From Algibacter lectus (GTDB lineage Bacteria > Bacteroidota > Bacteroidia > Flavobacteriales > Flavobacteriaceae), in NCBI RefSeq assembly GCF_900112395.1, contig NZ_FOLN01000003.1, positions 310,001-374,000 of the forward strand: a stretch of DNA of 64,000 nt. The letters are read 5' to 3'. Below are positions 9,713-18,976 of this stretch, piece after piece; position 1 is the first letter of the stretch; the number at the start of each line of letters is the position of its first letter. A model generated the notes under the pieces. It ran no database searches. It had not been told where the DNA came from and saw only the letters and a program-made list of their open reading frames with translations. The translations under genes and the position numbers were made by a program.

Positions 9713-10930
9713 ATGAGTAAAAACCGATCTATTGTTCACATGGATTTAGATACATTTTTTGTGTCTTGCGAGCGCCTACTCGATAGTCGTTTAATAGGAA
9801 AGCCTGTGCTTATTGGTGGTACATCAGACCGTGGTGTTGTGGCATCTTGCAGTTACGAAGCTCGAAAATTTGGTGTGCATTCTGCAATGCCAATGCGTTT
9901 GGCAAAATCTCTTTGTCCGGAGGCTGTAGTTTTACGAGGAAATTCTGGAATTTACAGTAATTTTTCTAAAGATGTTACCGATGTTATTAAGGAGAGTGTG
10001 CCGCTTTATGAAAAATCGTCGATAGATGAATTTTATATCGATTTAACCGGAATGGATAAGTTTTTTGGTTGCCATAAATTGGCTTCGGAATTACGACAAC
10101 GCATCATGAAGGAAACCGGTTTACCTATTTCCTTTGGTTTATCTATTAATAAAACGGTTTCTAAAATAGCAACTGGAGAGGCTAAACCTAATAATGAAAT
10201 CAATATTTTATCGGGTACCGAAAAACCTTTTTTAGCACCACTTTCTGTGCGTAAAATACCAATGGTTGGCGAGGTTACTTATAAGTCACTTTGCGATTTA
10301 GGAGTAAAGCGAATTCAAACGGTGCAAGATATGCCAATGGATTTAATGCATAAAGTGCTTGGCAAAAATGGTTTAAGTATTTGGAAAAAAGCTAATGGTA
10401 TAGATCATAGTCCGGTGGTGCAATATCAGGAACGTAAATCTATTTCTACAGAGCGTACTTTCAATAAAGATACTACAGATATCTCTAAGCTGAAGGGAAT
10501 TATTGTAGCCATGACCGAAAATTTAGCTTACCAATTACGAAGAGGGAATAAGTTAACCGCTTGTGTTACTTTTAAAATTAGGTATTCAGATTTTCAAACC
10601 TATACCCAGCAGCAGCGTATTCCGTATAGCGCCATGGATCATAATATTATTCCGGTTGTTTTAGATTTATATAGAAAACTGTATAATCGCCGATTATTGG
10701 TGCGTTTAATTGGAGTGAAATTTAGCCATTTAGTAGAAGGAGGTCACCAGGTTAACTTGTTTGAGGATAATGAAAAACAAATTCATTTAACCGAAGCTAT
10801 AGATAAAATGCGGGAACGTTTTGGCGATCGTGCAATAATGAGTGCTGCAGGTTTAGAGGCCAAAAGTATTAGTCGATGGAACCCGTTTAATGGTGAGCCA
10901 CCGCCGCTTTTACCAAATAGAAGACGTTAG
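9713..10930 (+). CDS. dinB: Y-family DNA polymerase IV (DinB)
   Basis: Error-prone translesion polymerase of 405 residues. The palm carries the metal ligands Asp11 (HMDLDTFF) and Asp105-Glu106 (SSIDEFYIDLTG). The aromatic FF after Asp13 contains the steric-gate Phe that excludes ribonucleotides. The thumb helix-hairpin-helix (VRKIPMVGEVTYKSLCDLG) and little-finger domain (about residues 245-355) follow. The tail has LFED at about 345, close to a beta-clamp-binding motif. No umuD-like gene is adjacent, so DinB is preferred to UmuC. A hairpin separates it from the convergent FGE gene. Confidence 0.92.
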   Translation: MSKNRSIVHMDLDTFFVSCERLLDSRLIGKPVLIGGTSDRGVVASCSYEARKFGVHSAMPMRLAKSLCPEAVVLRGNSGIYSNFSKDVTDVIKESVPLYEKSSIDEFYIDLTGMDKFFGCHKLASELRQRIMKETGLPISFGLSINKTVSKIATGEAKPNNEINILSGTEKPFLAPLSVRKIPMVGEVTYKSLCDLGVKRIQTVQDMPMDLMHKVLGKNGLSIWKKANGIDHSPVVQYQERKSISTERTFNKDTTDISKLKGIIVAMTENLAYQLRRGNKLTACVTFKIRYSDFQTYTQQQRIPYSAMDHNIIPVVLDLYRKLYNRRLLVRLIGVKFSHLVEGGHQVNLFEDNEKQIHLTEAIDKMRERFGDRAIMSAAGLEAKSISRWNPFNGEPPPLLPNRRR

Positions 10931-10956
10931 TTTTTCTTCTGAAAATTTCCTAAAAC

Positions 10957-11002
10957 GAAAAACCTCCATTTTAATACCTTTAGAGCATTAAATGAAGGTT
11001 TT
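10957..11002. terminator. Bidirectional hairpin between dinB and the FGE gene
   Basis: AAAACCTCCATTT pairs with AAATGAAGGTTTT (one mismatch) between two convergent genes, with A/T runs on both sides. Confidence 0.7.
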
Positions 11003-11022
11003 ATTAAGTTGAATTTTCTCTT

Positions 11023-12138
11023 TTACTTTTTAGCTAACATATCTGGAGTAGCAACGGTTCTAAAACCAACATGCTCTGCAGATGAGTCTAAACTTGTACC
11101 CATACGCGATGATACTCTGTAACTAGCGCAGTATGAGTCGCTACATAAAAAAGAACCACCTTTAATAATTTTTTCTTTTATGTATGGGTTATTAGGGTTG
11201 TATGCTTTATTTGCTCCTTTTGGGTTAACCAATGTTGTGTTTGTAGCAGCAACTTCATTATAGTAATTTAGGTTATACCAATCCGTTGTCATTTCCCAAA
11301 CATTACCAGCCATATCAAATAATCCAAAATTATTTGCAGGGTAAGTTTTTACCGGAGCTGTGCGTTCAAAACCATCTTCTAGTGTGTTGTTTACAGGGAA
11401 TTCGCCTTCCCAGCTATTAGCTTGTTTTGATAAAACAGAGCGATCATCTCCCCAAAAATAAGTTGTGTTTTGTTGGTTTGCTCTTGCAGCAAATTCCCAT
11501 TCGGCTTCTGTAGGTAAGCGTCTGCCTGCCCAAACACAATAAGCTTCTGCATCTTCATAGCAAACATGTACAACAGGGTGATTGTCTTTACCTTCTATAT
11601 TGCTATCTGGTCCGCTTGGGTGTTTCCAGTTTGTGCCAATAGACCAGCTCCACCATTGTGAGAAATCATATAGATTAGGAACCGACGATTTTGTTTTTTT
11701 AAACATTAAAGAACCTGGTTGCAAAACAGAATCGTGTGGTTTTGGAGTACCTTCAGGAAGTTGTTTTTTCATTTCGTTCCAATCAATTTCACGCTCAGCC
11801 ATGGTTACATAGCCTGTAGCGTCAATAAATTTGGCAAACTCGGCATTGGTAACTTCGGTGATATCCATAAAAAAACCATCAACTTTTACTGGGTGTTGAG
11901 GTTTTTCATGATCCATAGCTGCTTCATCTTGAGGTACTGCACCTTGTAAAAATTCGCCTCCAGGAATCCAAACCATACCTTTTGGTGGGTTATTGGTTAT
12001 GCTGTCGTTTATTGCTTTTTTAGCGATTATAGCTTCGGTTTTCTCAGAAACCTTAATAGCTTCATCATTTTTATTTTTACATCCAAAAACAGTAGTAATC
12101 ATAAAAATCACTAAAAATGCTTGTGCGTATTTTTTCAT
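11023..12138 (-). CDS. Formylglycine-generating enzyme family lipoprotein with intact active-site cysteine pair
   Basis: A 371-residue protein with an FGE-sulfatase fold (about residues 53-368). FGE oxidises a Cys of sulfatases to formylglycine. Many Bacteroidota relatives (for example gliding lipoproteins GldJ/GldK) keep the fold but not the chemistry. Here the catalytic segment reads KGGSFLCSDSYCASYRVSSR, with Cys332 and Cys337 spaced like Cys336/Cys341 of human FGE, followed by LDSSAEHVGFR as in true FGEs. FDMAGNVWEMTTDWY is also conserved. The lipobox TVFGC (Cys20) makes it a lipoprotein, so it would act outside the cytoplasm. No sulfatase gene is in the window. Confidence 0.88.
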   Translation of the reverse strand: MKKYAQAFLVIFMITTVFGCKNKNDEAIKVSEKTEAIIAKKAINDSITNNPPKGMVWIPGGEFLQGAVPQDEAAMDHEKPQHPVKVDGFFMDITEVTNAEFAKFIDATGYVTMAEREIDWNEMKKQLPEGTPKPHDSVLQPGSLMFKKTKSSVPNLYDFSQWWSWSIGTNWKHPSGPDSNIEGKDNHPVVHVCYEDAEAYCVWAGRRLPTEAEWEFAARANQQNTTYFWGDDRSVLSKQANSWEGEFPVNNTLEDGFERTAPVKTYPANNFGLFDMAGNVWEMTTDWYNLNYYNEVAATNTTLVNPKGANKAYNPNNPYIKEKIIKGGSFLCSDSYCASYRVSSRMGTSLDSSAEHVGFRTVATPDMLAKK

Positions 12139-12166
12139 TTAGTTGGTTTTAAACTTAAGAGAAAAA

Positions 12167-12174
12167 CAAAAATA
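12167..12174 (-). promoter_or_regulatory. -7 element of the FGE gene
   Basis: Minus strand TATTTTTG matches TAnnTTTG, 29 bp upstream of the ATG. No well-spaced -33 TTG. Confidence 0.4.
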
Positions 12175-12263
12175 TCAATAATATATTCAATAGGTATGTA
12201 TGTTTTTAACAAAGAATCTATTTTAACATTTAATAAACGGTTTTCTATCCATTTGGTTTTAAT

Positions 12264-12271
12264 TACCTTTG
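12264..12271 (+). promoter_or_regulatory. -7 element of the yicC-gmk-nadD operon
   Basis: TACCTTTG is a perfect TAnnTTTG match. The predicted start, about 6-8 bp downstream, leaves a leader of about 15-20 nt before the ATG at 12294. Confidence 0.5.
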
Positions 12272-12293
12272 TGCAACTTATATAATTTGGTGT

Positions 12294-13151
12294 ATGATTT
12301 ATTCAATGACAGGTTACGGAAAATCTGTATTACAATTACCTACGAAAAAAATAACAATCGAACTAAAATCTTTAAACAGTAAAAGTTTAGATTTAAATGC
12401 TAGAATGCCTTCTATTTATAGAGAAAAGGAGCTTTCTATTCGAAAACTTCTGGCTGATAAGTTGGTACGTGGTAAAGTCGATTTTTCTATTTATGTTGAA
12501 GCTACTGCAGAAGATACTTCTACCCAAATTAACACACCTGTTGTTAAGCAATACATGGAGCAGTTAAGGCAAGTTGTAGAAGGTAGCGAAATTGAGCTGT
12601 TAAAAATGGCTGTTAAATTTCCTGATGCATTAAATACGGTTCGTGAAGAAATAGACGAAAATGAATGGAACATTATTTCAAAAGAAATTAATACTGCTGT
12701 TGCCGATTTAAATAGTTACCGACTAAATGAAGGTAAGGTGCTAGAGCAAGATTTTATTAATCGTATAGATACTATTGGGAGTGTTTTGGAGCAAGTTATA
12801 GCAATGGATCCGGAGCGAGTAGAAGGTGTGCGCGAACGTTTACATAAAGGTGTTGCCGAGCTTAAAGAAAAATATGATGAAAATCGCTTTGAGCAAGAAT
12901 TAGTGTATTACATTGAGAAGTTTGATATTACTGAAGAGAAAGTGCGTTTAAAAAATCATTTAAATTATTTTATAGAATCCATAAATTCGGAAGAATCTAA
13001 CGGTAAAAAATTAGGGTTTATTAGTCAAGAAATGGGCCGTGAAATAAATACTATTGGTTCAAAAAGTAATTATGCACCAATGCAACAATTGGTTGTGCAA
13101 ATGAAAGATGAGTTAGAAAAAATTAAGGAACAGTTATTAAACGTACTTTAA
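12294..13151 (+). CDS. yicC: YicC/YloC-family endoribonuclease
   Basis: 285-residue protein of the YicC family, known as a hydrolytic RNA endonuclease in E. coli. The N terminus MIYSMTGYGKS is the family hallmark. The C-terminal DUF1732 part (about residues 200-285) contains GKKLGFISQEMGREINTIGSK, nearly invariant in the family. It begins a tight operon with gmk (15 bp gap) and nadD, an order common in Bacteroidota and partly shared with Firmicutes (yloC-gmk). Confidence 0.93.
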   Translation: MIYSMTGYGKSVLQLPTKKITIELKSLNSKSLDLNARMPSIYREKELSIRKLLADKLVRGKVDFSIYVEATAEDTSTQINTPVVKQYMEQLRQVVEGSEIELLKMAVKFPDALNTVREEIDENEWNIISKEINTAVADLNSYRLNEGKVLEQDFINRIDTIGSVLEQVIAMDPERVEGVRERLHKGVAELKEKYDENRFEQELVYYIEKFDITEEKVRLKNHLNYFIESINSEESNGKKLGFISQEMGREINTIGSKSNYAPMQQLVVQMKDELEKIKEQLLNVL

Positions 13152-13166
13152 AAAACATCATTCCTT

Positions 13167-13754
13167 ATGGCAGCAACAAGTAAAAAACAAGGCAAGCTAA
13201 TAGTGTTTTCCGCACCATCTGGTTCAGGAAAAACAACCATAGTTAGGCATTTATTAGGGTTAGAAGAGTTGAATTTAGAGTTTTCTATTTCTGCTACATC
13301 TAGAGAAAGTAGAGGAACCGAAATAGATGGAACCGACTATTATTTTCTTTCGGCTAGCGAATTCAAATCTAAAATTAAAAATGATGAGTTTTTAGAATGG
13401 GAAGAGGTTTATCGCGATAACTTTTATGGTACCTTAAAAACCGAAGTAGAACGCATTTGGGCAAAAGGTAAAAATGTAATTTTTGATATTGATGTTTCTG
13501 GCGGATTACGAATTAAACGAAAATTTCCAGAAGAAACTTTAGCTATTTTTGTTAAGCCACCAAGTATAGATGAGCTTAAAATTAGACTTAAAAAACGAAA
13601 AACAGAAAGTGCCGATAAAATTAATATGCGCGTAGCTAAAGCATCGGCCGAGCTGGCAACAGCACCACTTTTTGATGTTATTGTTGTTAATGATACTCTA
13701 GAGCATGCGCTTACAGAAGCTAAAGCGTTAGTAAGTGATTTTGTGAATTCTTAA
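13167..13754 (+). CDS. gmk: Guanylate kinase
   Basis: ATP + GMP to ADP + GDP, an essential step in guanine nucleotide supply. 195 residues, close to the usual length. The P-loop is APSGSGKTT (about residues 15-23), the GMP-binding region includes SATSRESRGTEIDGTDYYF, and the lid contains RLKKRKTES. It sits between yicC and nadD in the same direction with gaps of 15 and 12 bp, so it is co-transcribed. Confidence 0.97.
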   Translation: MAATSKKQGKLIVFSAPSGSGKTTIVRHLLGLEELNLEFSISATSRESRGTEIDGTDYYFLSASEFKSKIKNDEFLEWEEVYRDNFYGTLKTEVERIWAKGKNVIFDIDVSGGLRIKRKFPEETLAIFVKPPSIDELKIRLKKRKTESADKINMRVAKASAELATAPLFDVIVVNDTLEHALTEAKALVSDFVNS

Positions 13755-13766
13755 AATAAGTTGTTA

Positions 13767-14345
13767 ATGAAAATTGGATTGTATTTTGGGTCGTTTAACC
13801 CTATACATATTGGGCATTTGGTTATCGCAAACCATATAGCCGAACATAGTGATTTAGATCAGGTTTGGTTTGTAGTAACGCCACATAATCCATTTAAAAA
13901 GAAAAGTAGTTTGCTCGATAATTATCAACGACTTGAGTTGGTATATCGAGCTACTAAAGATTACGATAAGCTTAAACCTAGTGATATAGAGTTTAGCTTA
14001 CCGCAGCCAAATTATACGATAAATACGTTGGTGCATCTTCAAGAAAAGTACCCAAACCACGAGTTTTCATTGATTATGGGAGAAGATAATTTGAAGAGTT
14101 TCCATAAATGGAAAAACTACGATGTTATTTTAGAAAACCATGATATTTATGTATACCCGCGTATTTCGGATAATAAAGTGAATACTCAATTTACGGGTCA
14201 TAAAAAAATACATGTTGTTAATGCTCCAATAATGGAGTTATCTTCTACGTTTATTCGAAACGCTATTAAAACTAGAAAAAACGTAAAACCTATGTTGCCA
14301 GAAAACGTTTGGGAGTATTTAGATGAAATGAATTTTTATAGGTGA
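13767..14345 (+). CDS. nadD: Nicotinate-nucleotide adenylyltransferase
   Basis: Transfers AMP from ATP to nicotinate mononucleotide in NAD synthesis. The start is taken at the ATG at 13767 rather than the TTG two codons upstream, since family members begin MKIGLYFGSFNP. The nucleotidyltransferase motif GSFNPIHIGHL (HxGH) is at the N terminus and the second motif ELSSTFIR near residue 160. EYLDEMNFYR closes the protein. It is the last gene of the yicC-gmk-nadD unit. 192 residues, normal length. Confidence 0.96.
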   Translation: MKIGLYFGSFNPIHIGHLVIANHIAEHSDLDQVWFVVTPHNPFKKKSSLLDNYQRLELVYRATKDYDKLKPSDIEFSLPQPNYTINTLVHLQEKYPNHEFSLIMGEDNLKSFHKWKNYDVILENHDIYVYPRISDNKVNTQFTGHKKIHVVNAPIMELSSTFIRNAIKTRKNVKPMLPENVWEYLDEMNFYR

Positions 14346-14476
14346 ATTTAACAATTATAGCGAGGTATAACCGTACGAAAATCATGTAAATTGAAGGAAT
14401 TTTCGGTTTTTTGTTAAAAAAACGAATAGATTATTGCACTTTTTATTATATTTTAGGGGTCTAATTTCTTTTTTTG

Positions 14477-17400
14477 ATGAAAACTAAAAATTCGGACTTG
14501 TATGTTGTTGGTATTGGTGCTTCTGCAGGTGGTTTAGATGCTATACAGACACTCTTTGATCATTTGCCAAACAATACAGGGATGGTATTTATTATTGTTC
14601 AGCATCTGTCTCCAGATTTTAAAAGTTTAATGCCCGAGTTGCTTAGTAAACATACAGCTATGCCTATCTACACTACAGAAGATAAGCAGGTTATTAAACC
14701 GAATTGTATTTATTTAAATCAAAGAAATAAAAACCTTCATATTAAAGGTAATCAGTTGTATCTTCTTGATAAAGGGCCTAAAAATAATTTAAATTTACCG
14801 ATAGATATCTTTTTTCACACCTTAGGTGAAGAGTATAAGGAGAAGTCTGTTGGTATTATATTATCTGGTACTGGCTCCGATGGTTCTAGAGGGATACATA
14901 CCATAAAAGAACAAGGAGGTACTATAGTTGTGCAAGATCCTGTTTCGGCACAGTTTGATGGTATGCCAAATTCTGCAATAATAACTAATTTGGCAGATTA
15001 TATTTCGAGTCCTGAAAAGATTGCTGAAGTAATTAGTAGAAACTTAACAAAAAAATCATTGTTAAACGAAGAGTTAAGTGATAAAGAATCTGATGAGACA
15101 GTACTAAATAGTGTTTTTACTATTGTTTACAAATTTTCTGGAATAGATTTTAGGGAGTACAAAAAAAATACACTCATTCGTAGAGTAGAAAAACGAATGA
15201 ATATTAATAATATTGAGCATTTGTTCGATTACGTCACCTTTTTATCTAGTAATGTAGAGGAGAAACAAGCGCTTAAAGAAGACTTTTTAATTGGGGTAAC
15301 GCGGTTTTTTAGAGATACAGAAGCTTTTAGTTTGTTGAAAACGGAAGTAATACCAAAAATTTGTGAGGCAAAAGAAATGGATGATGCTGTTCGTGTATGG
15401 ATTGCAGGTTGTTCTACAGGAGAAGAAGTCTATTCCATAGCTATTTTAATTGATGATTATATTAAAAGCAATAAGCTTAATATTGATTTTAAAATATTTG
15501 GTACAGATATAGACTCTAGAGCCTTAACGGTTGCAGGGCTTGGTATGTATAATATTAATATTGCTAATGAAATTGAAAAAAAGTATCTAGATAAATATTT
15601 TTTAAAAATTGGCGATAAAATACAAATTATAAAACGTGTTAGAGAAAAGATTGTATTCTCGAATCATAACTTAATAAAAGATCCTCCATTTATTAGGATG
15701 GATTTAATTTCATGCAGAAACTTACTTATTTATTTTGATAATAAAATTCAAAAGAAAGTGATGCATAATTTTCAGTTTGCCCTAAATAAATATTCTTATT
15801 TGTTTTTAGGTAATAGTGAGTCTCTTGGTTCGGTGTCAAAATATTTTAAAACTATTGATGTAAAGTGGAAGATATTTCAGAACATTTCAGAAACAAAAAA
15901 ATATCCATCTCAAAGCTCTAGCTTAGAGCGAGTTTCTACAATTTCATACAAGACTCCAATAGCTGCAATACAATCTCCTAGTTACAGGGTAAAAGAAAGT
16001 CCGGAGTTGGTATTTCATAAATATTTAAGTAGAAAATTTAGTCCGGCATCTATTTTTATAGATAAAAATTTTAATATCCTTTTTATTAACGGTGATGCAG
16101 GAAAGCGTTTGTCTCACAACGAAGGTGTTTTTCAAAATAATTTATTGAAAATAGTAAATGCAGATGTTGCGGGGCTTATAAGAAGTGGTGTTAGGAGGTT
16201 AGAGAGTGAAAATAAAGATATCGTGATTAAGGGGGTTCTTAATAAAACCAAAACAGAGAATTTCTCTTTCGATTTAAAATTTAACAAACCTAGTGTTGAT
16301 GATGATTTAAATGGTTGTTATTTAATAGAGTTTAGTAACGATAGGGTATTAGAATACGAAGAGCCTCTGGTTATTAAGAATATAGATGTCGATGAGGTTT
16401 CTAATCAACGTTTAGAAGATTTAGAAAACGAGCTTAAAATTGTTAAAACTGAATTGCAAAATGCTATTGAGGAACTTGAGACTAGTAATGAAGAGTTGCA
16501 ATCTTCTAACGAAGAGCTTATGGCTTCTAATGAAGAGCTTCAAAGTACAAATGAGGAATTACAATCTGTAAACGAAGAGTTGTATACGGTAAATTCTGAA
16601 ATGCAAGAAAAAAATAAGGAGCTTACAAATTTAAGTAACGACGTAACAAACCTATTGGATAACACTGAAATTGCTACACTGTTCTTGGATACAGAGTTGC
16701 GTATTAGAAAATTTACACCTGCACTTAAAGAGGTTTTTAATTTGCATGAATCAGATTATGGTAGACCACTCTCTAGTTTTACATCAAACTTTATGGAAGA
16801 TACTCGAGCGGGTATTATAGAGGATTCTAGTTTAGTTTTAGAAAAACTTATTACAATAGAAAAACAGCTAACTGATAAAAACCATAACTATTATTTATTT
16901 AGGGCAAGTCCGTTTGTTACTTCATCTAAAAAAATAAGTGGAATTGTTATTACATTAAATAATATTAATAAGCTTAAAGAGACCGAAAAAGAACTTAGAA
17001 CGTCTGAGCTTAGGTATAAAAGTCTTTTCGATAATTTAAACGAAGGATTTTTACACGGTGAAATTATAACAGATAAAACGGGTAAACCTATAGACTGGAT
17101 CTATATAGATGCTAATTCGGCATTTGAAAAAATAATAGGTTTAGAAAGAAAAGATTTTGTAGGTAATAAGTTAATGGATATTATGCCGTACATCCAAGAT
17201 GATCCTGGAGATTGGATAGCAACCTTTGGAGAAACTGCAATTTCTGATAAAGAACAATACATAAAAGAGTATTCAACTAAAGAAGGCAAGCATTATCAGG
17301 TACATTTGTTTAGTCCGGCTAGAGGAGAATTTGCTGCTACATTTGCAGATATTACTGAGTTGAAAAATAAGAAGGCAGAATTGCTAAAAAGTGAAGCAGA

Positions 17401-18910
17401 GCTTTGTCGTGCTCAAGAAATTACTCATGTTGGAAGTTGGTATCTAGATGTAGCTACGGGTAAAGTCAGATGGACGGAGGAGTTGTATAAAATATATGGA
17501 TATGACCCGAGTTTGCCTCCGCCTAATGTTAAATCGAGTAGTAAATTGTTTACGGAGTCGAGCTGGGAAGTTATGTCGGAAGCTATTGAGGCCTGCCAAA
17601 CAAAAGGTATTTCTTATGATTTAGAGTTAGAAATCATAAGAAAAGGAGGGGAGAAAGGATGGCTCTGTATTATGGGAGAAGCTGTAAGGGATGAAAATGA
17701 TAATATTATAGCGCTAAAAGGAGCAGTACAAGATATTACGCAGCATAAAACATATGAAGCTGAGCTTATTAAGGCTAAAAAAGAGGCTGAAATAGCAAGT
17801 ATTCATAAAAATTATTTCTTGGCTAATATGAGTCATGAAATTAGAACGCCCATGAATGGTGTTATTGGTTTTGCTGAATTGTTAAGAAACGATGATATTA
17901 CCAAGAAGCAGCGATTAAAATATTTAGAGATTATTGACGGAAGCTCAAAGCAATTATTAAATTTAATAGATGATATTATTGATATTGCGAAAATAGAGTC
18001 TAACGAAATTAAAATTGTTTATAAGGATTGCCATGTGGCTAAACTTATAAAGAACCTTGAAATAACATACAATCAATTAAAGGCGGTAAAAGGAAAAGAT
18101 GATATTGTAATAAAATCTTATATTCCTGAAGAGTTAAAAAAGTTGGTTATCATTACTGACAATCAAAGGTTACAGCAGGTTATTTCTAATTTATTGAATA
18201 ACGCTTTGAAATTTTCAGAAAAAGGAGAGATTTCTTTCGGGTTTACTACCGAAAATGATTACTTGAAATTCTTTGTAAAAGATGAAGGTATTGGTATTGA
18301 TGTAAGTAAACATGACGAGGTGTTTGAGCGTTTTAAACAGGTGAATTATGATAACAGTGCAATATATGGTGGTACAGGTTTAGGGCTTTCTATTAGTAAA
18401 GGGATTGTTGCACTTTTGGGAGGGGAGATTACATTATCATCAGAGTTAAATAAAGGAACTTGTTTTGAGTTTACCATACCATTAAAATCTACAGAGTTTA
18501 AGCAAGAAAGTAAAAAATCGATAGAGCCAATTAGTGAGGCTTTTTTAAAAGGTAAAACTATTTTAATTGCAGAAGATGATGCATTAATACAGTTGTTGTT
18601 TAAAATTGTATTAAAAAAGACGGAGGCTGATATTCTTTTTGCAAACACCGGAAAATCGGCCGTAGATATATTTAAGGATAATCCGCATATCGATATTGTT
18701 TTGCTCGACATCAGAATGCCAGAAATGAATGGTATTGATGCCATGGAAAGAATATTACAAATAAAACCTGAAACAAAAATTATTATGCAGACGGCTTATG
18801 TTATGCCTGATGAAAAAGAAAAATGTTATAAGAAAGGTTGTGTAGATTTCCTGTCTAAACCTGTTATTAAGGAGCAGTTATACGAAACTTTAAATAGATG
18901 GTTAAATTAA
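14477..18910 (+). CDS. CheB-CheR-PAS hybrid histidine kinase with C-terminal receiver
   Basis: A 1477-residue fusion. In order: CheB-type methylesterase (about 8-190; GIGASAGG with Ser16 and later GTGSDGSRG), CheR N-terminal helices (about 205-265), CheR methyltransferase (about 280-480; SAM motif WIAGCSTGEE), a heptad coiled coil (about 635-715; repeated SNEELQSSNEEL), three PAS-like domains (about 718-1085), HisKA with His1120 in MSHEIRTPMNG, HATPase (GGTGLGLSISKG), and a receiver with Asp1411 in LLDIRMPEMNG. The CheB part lacks its own receiver. No chemotaxis genes are nearby, so it probably signals through a phosphorelay. The ATG at 14477 is preferred over the TTG one codon upstream. Confidence 0.93.
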   Translation: MKTKNSDLYVVGIGASAGGLDAIQTLFDHLPNNTGMVFIIVQHLSPDFKSLMPELLSKHTAMPIYTTEDKQVIKPNCIYLNQRNKNLHIKGNQLYLLDKGPKNNLNLPIDIFFHTLGEEYKEKSVGIILSGTGSDGSRGIHTIKEQGGTIVVQDPVSAQFDGMPNSAIITNLADYISSPEKIAEVISRNLTKKSLLNEELSDKESDETVLNSVFTIVYKFSGIDFREYKKNTLIRRVEKRMNINNIEHLFDYVTFLSSNVEEKQALKEDFLIGVTRFFRDTEAFSLLKTEVIPKICEAKEMDDAVRVWIAGCSTGEEVYSIAILIDDYIKSNKLNIDFKIFGTDIDSRALTVAGLGMYNINIANEIEKKYLDKYFLKIGDKIQIIKRVREKIVFSNHNLIKDPPFIRMDLISCRNLLIYFDNKIQKKVMHNFQFALNKYSYLFLGNSESLGSVSKYFKTIDVKWKIFQNISETKKYPSQSSSLERVSTISYKTPIAAIQSPSYRVKESPELVFHKYLSRKFSPASIFIDKNFNILFINGDAGKRLSHNEGVFQNNLLKIVNADVAGLIRSGVRRLESENKDIVIKGVLNKTKTENFSFDLKFNKPSVDDDLNGCYLIEFSNDRVLEYEEPLVIKNIDVDEVSNQRLEDLENELKIVKTELQNAIEELETSNEELQSSNEELMASNEELQSTNEELQSVNEELYTVNSEMQEKNKELTNLSNDVTNLLDNTEIATLFLDTELRIRKFTPALKEVFNLHESDYGRPLSSFTSNFMEDTRAGIIEDSSLVLEKLITIEKQLTDKNHNYYLFRASPFVTSSKKISGIVITLNNINKLKETEKELRTSELRYKSLFDNLNEGFLHGEIITDKTGKPIDWIYIDANSAFEKIIGLERKDFVGNKLMDIMPYIQDDPGDWIATFGETAISDKEQYIKEYSTKEGKHYQVHLFSPARGEFAATFADITELKNKKAELLKSEAELCRAQEITHVGSWYLDVATGKVRWTEELYKIYGYDPSLPPPNVKSSSKLFTESSWEVMSEAIEACQTKGISYDLELEIIRKGGEKGWLCIMGEAVRDENDNIIALKGAVQDITQHKTYEAELIKAKKEAEIASIHKNYFLANMSHEIRTPMNGVIGFAELLRNDDITKKQRLKYLEIIDGSSKQLLNLIDDIIDIAKIESNEIKIVYKDCHVAKLIKNLEITYNQLKAVKGKDDIVIKSYIPEELKKLVIITDNQRLQQVISNLLNNALKFSEKGEISFGFTTENDYLKFFVKDEGIGIDVSKHDEVFERFKQVNYDNSAIYGGTGLGLSISKGIVALLGGEITLSSELNKGTCFEFTIPLKSTEFKQESKKSIEPISEAFLKGKTILIAEDDALIQLLFKIVLKKTEADILFANTGKSAVDIFKDNPHIDIVLLDIRMPEMNGIDAMERILQIKPETKIIMQTAYVMPDEKEKCYKKGCVDFLSKPVIKEQLYETLNRWLN

Positions 18911-18922
18911 TTTTTTAGATAT

Positions 18923-18954
18923 AAAAAAAGCTGCCTTTTCTGGCAGCTTTTTTT
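18923..18954. terminator. Bidirectional terminator between the hybrid kinase and aminopeptidase P
   Basis: 13-bp stem built on AAGCTGCC/GGCAGCTT with A-run and T-run flanks, loop TTTTCT, between convergent genes. Confidence 0.9.
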
Positions 18955-18976
18955 TGTGTTGACTTTTTTTAGTTTT

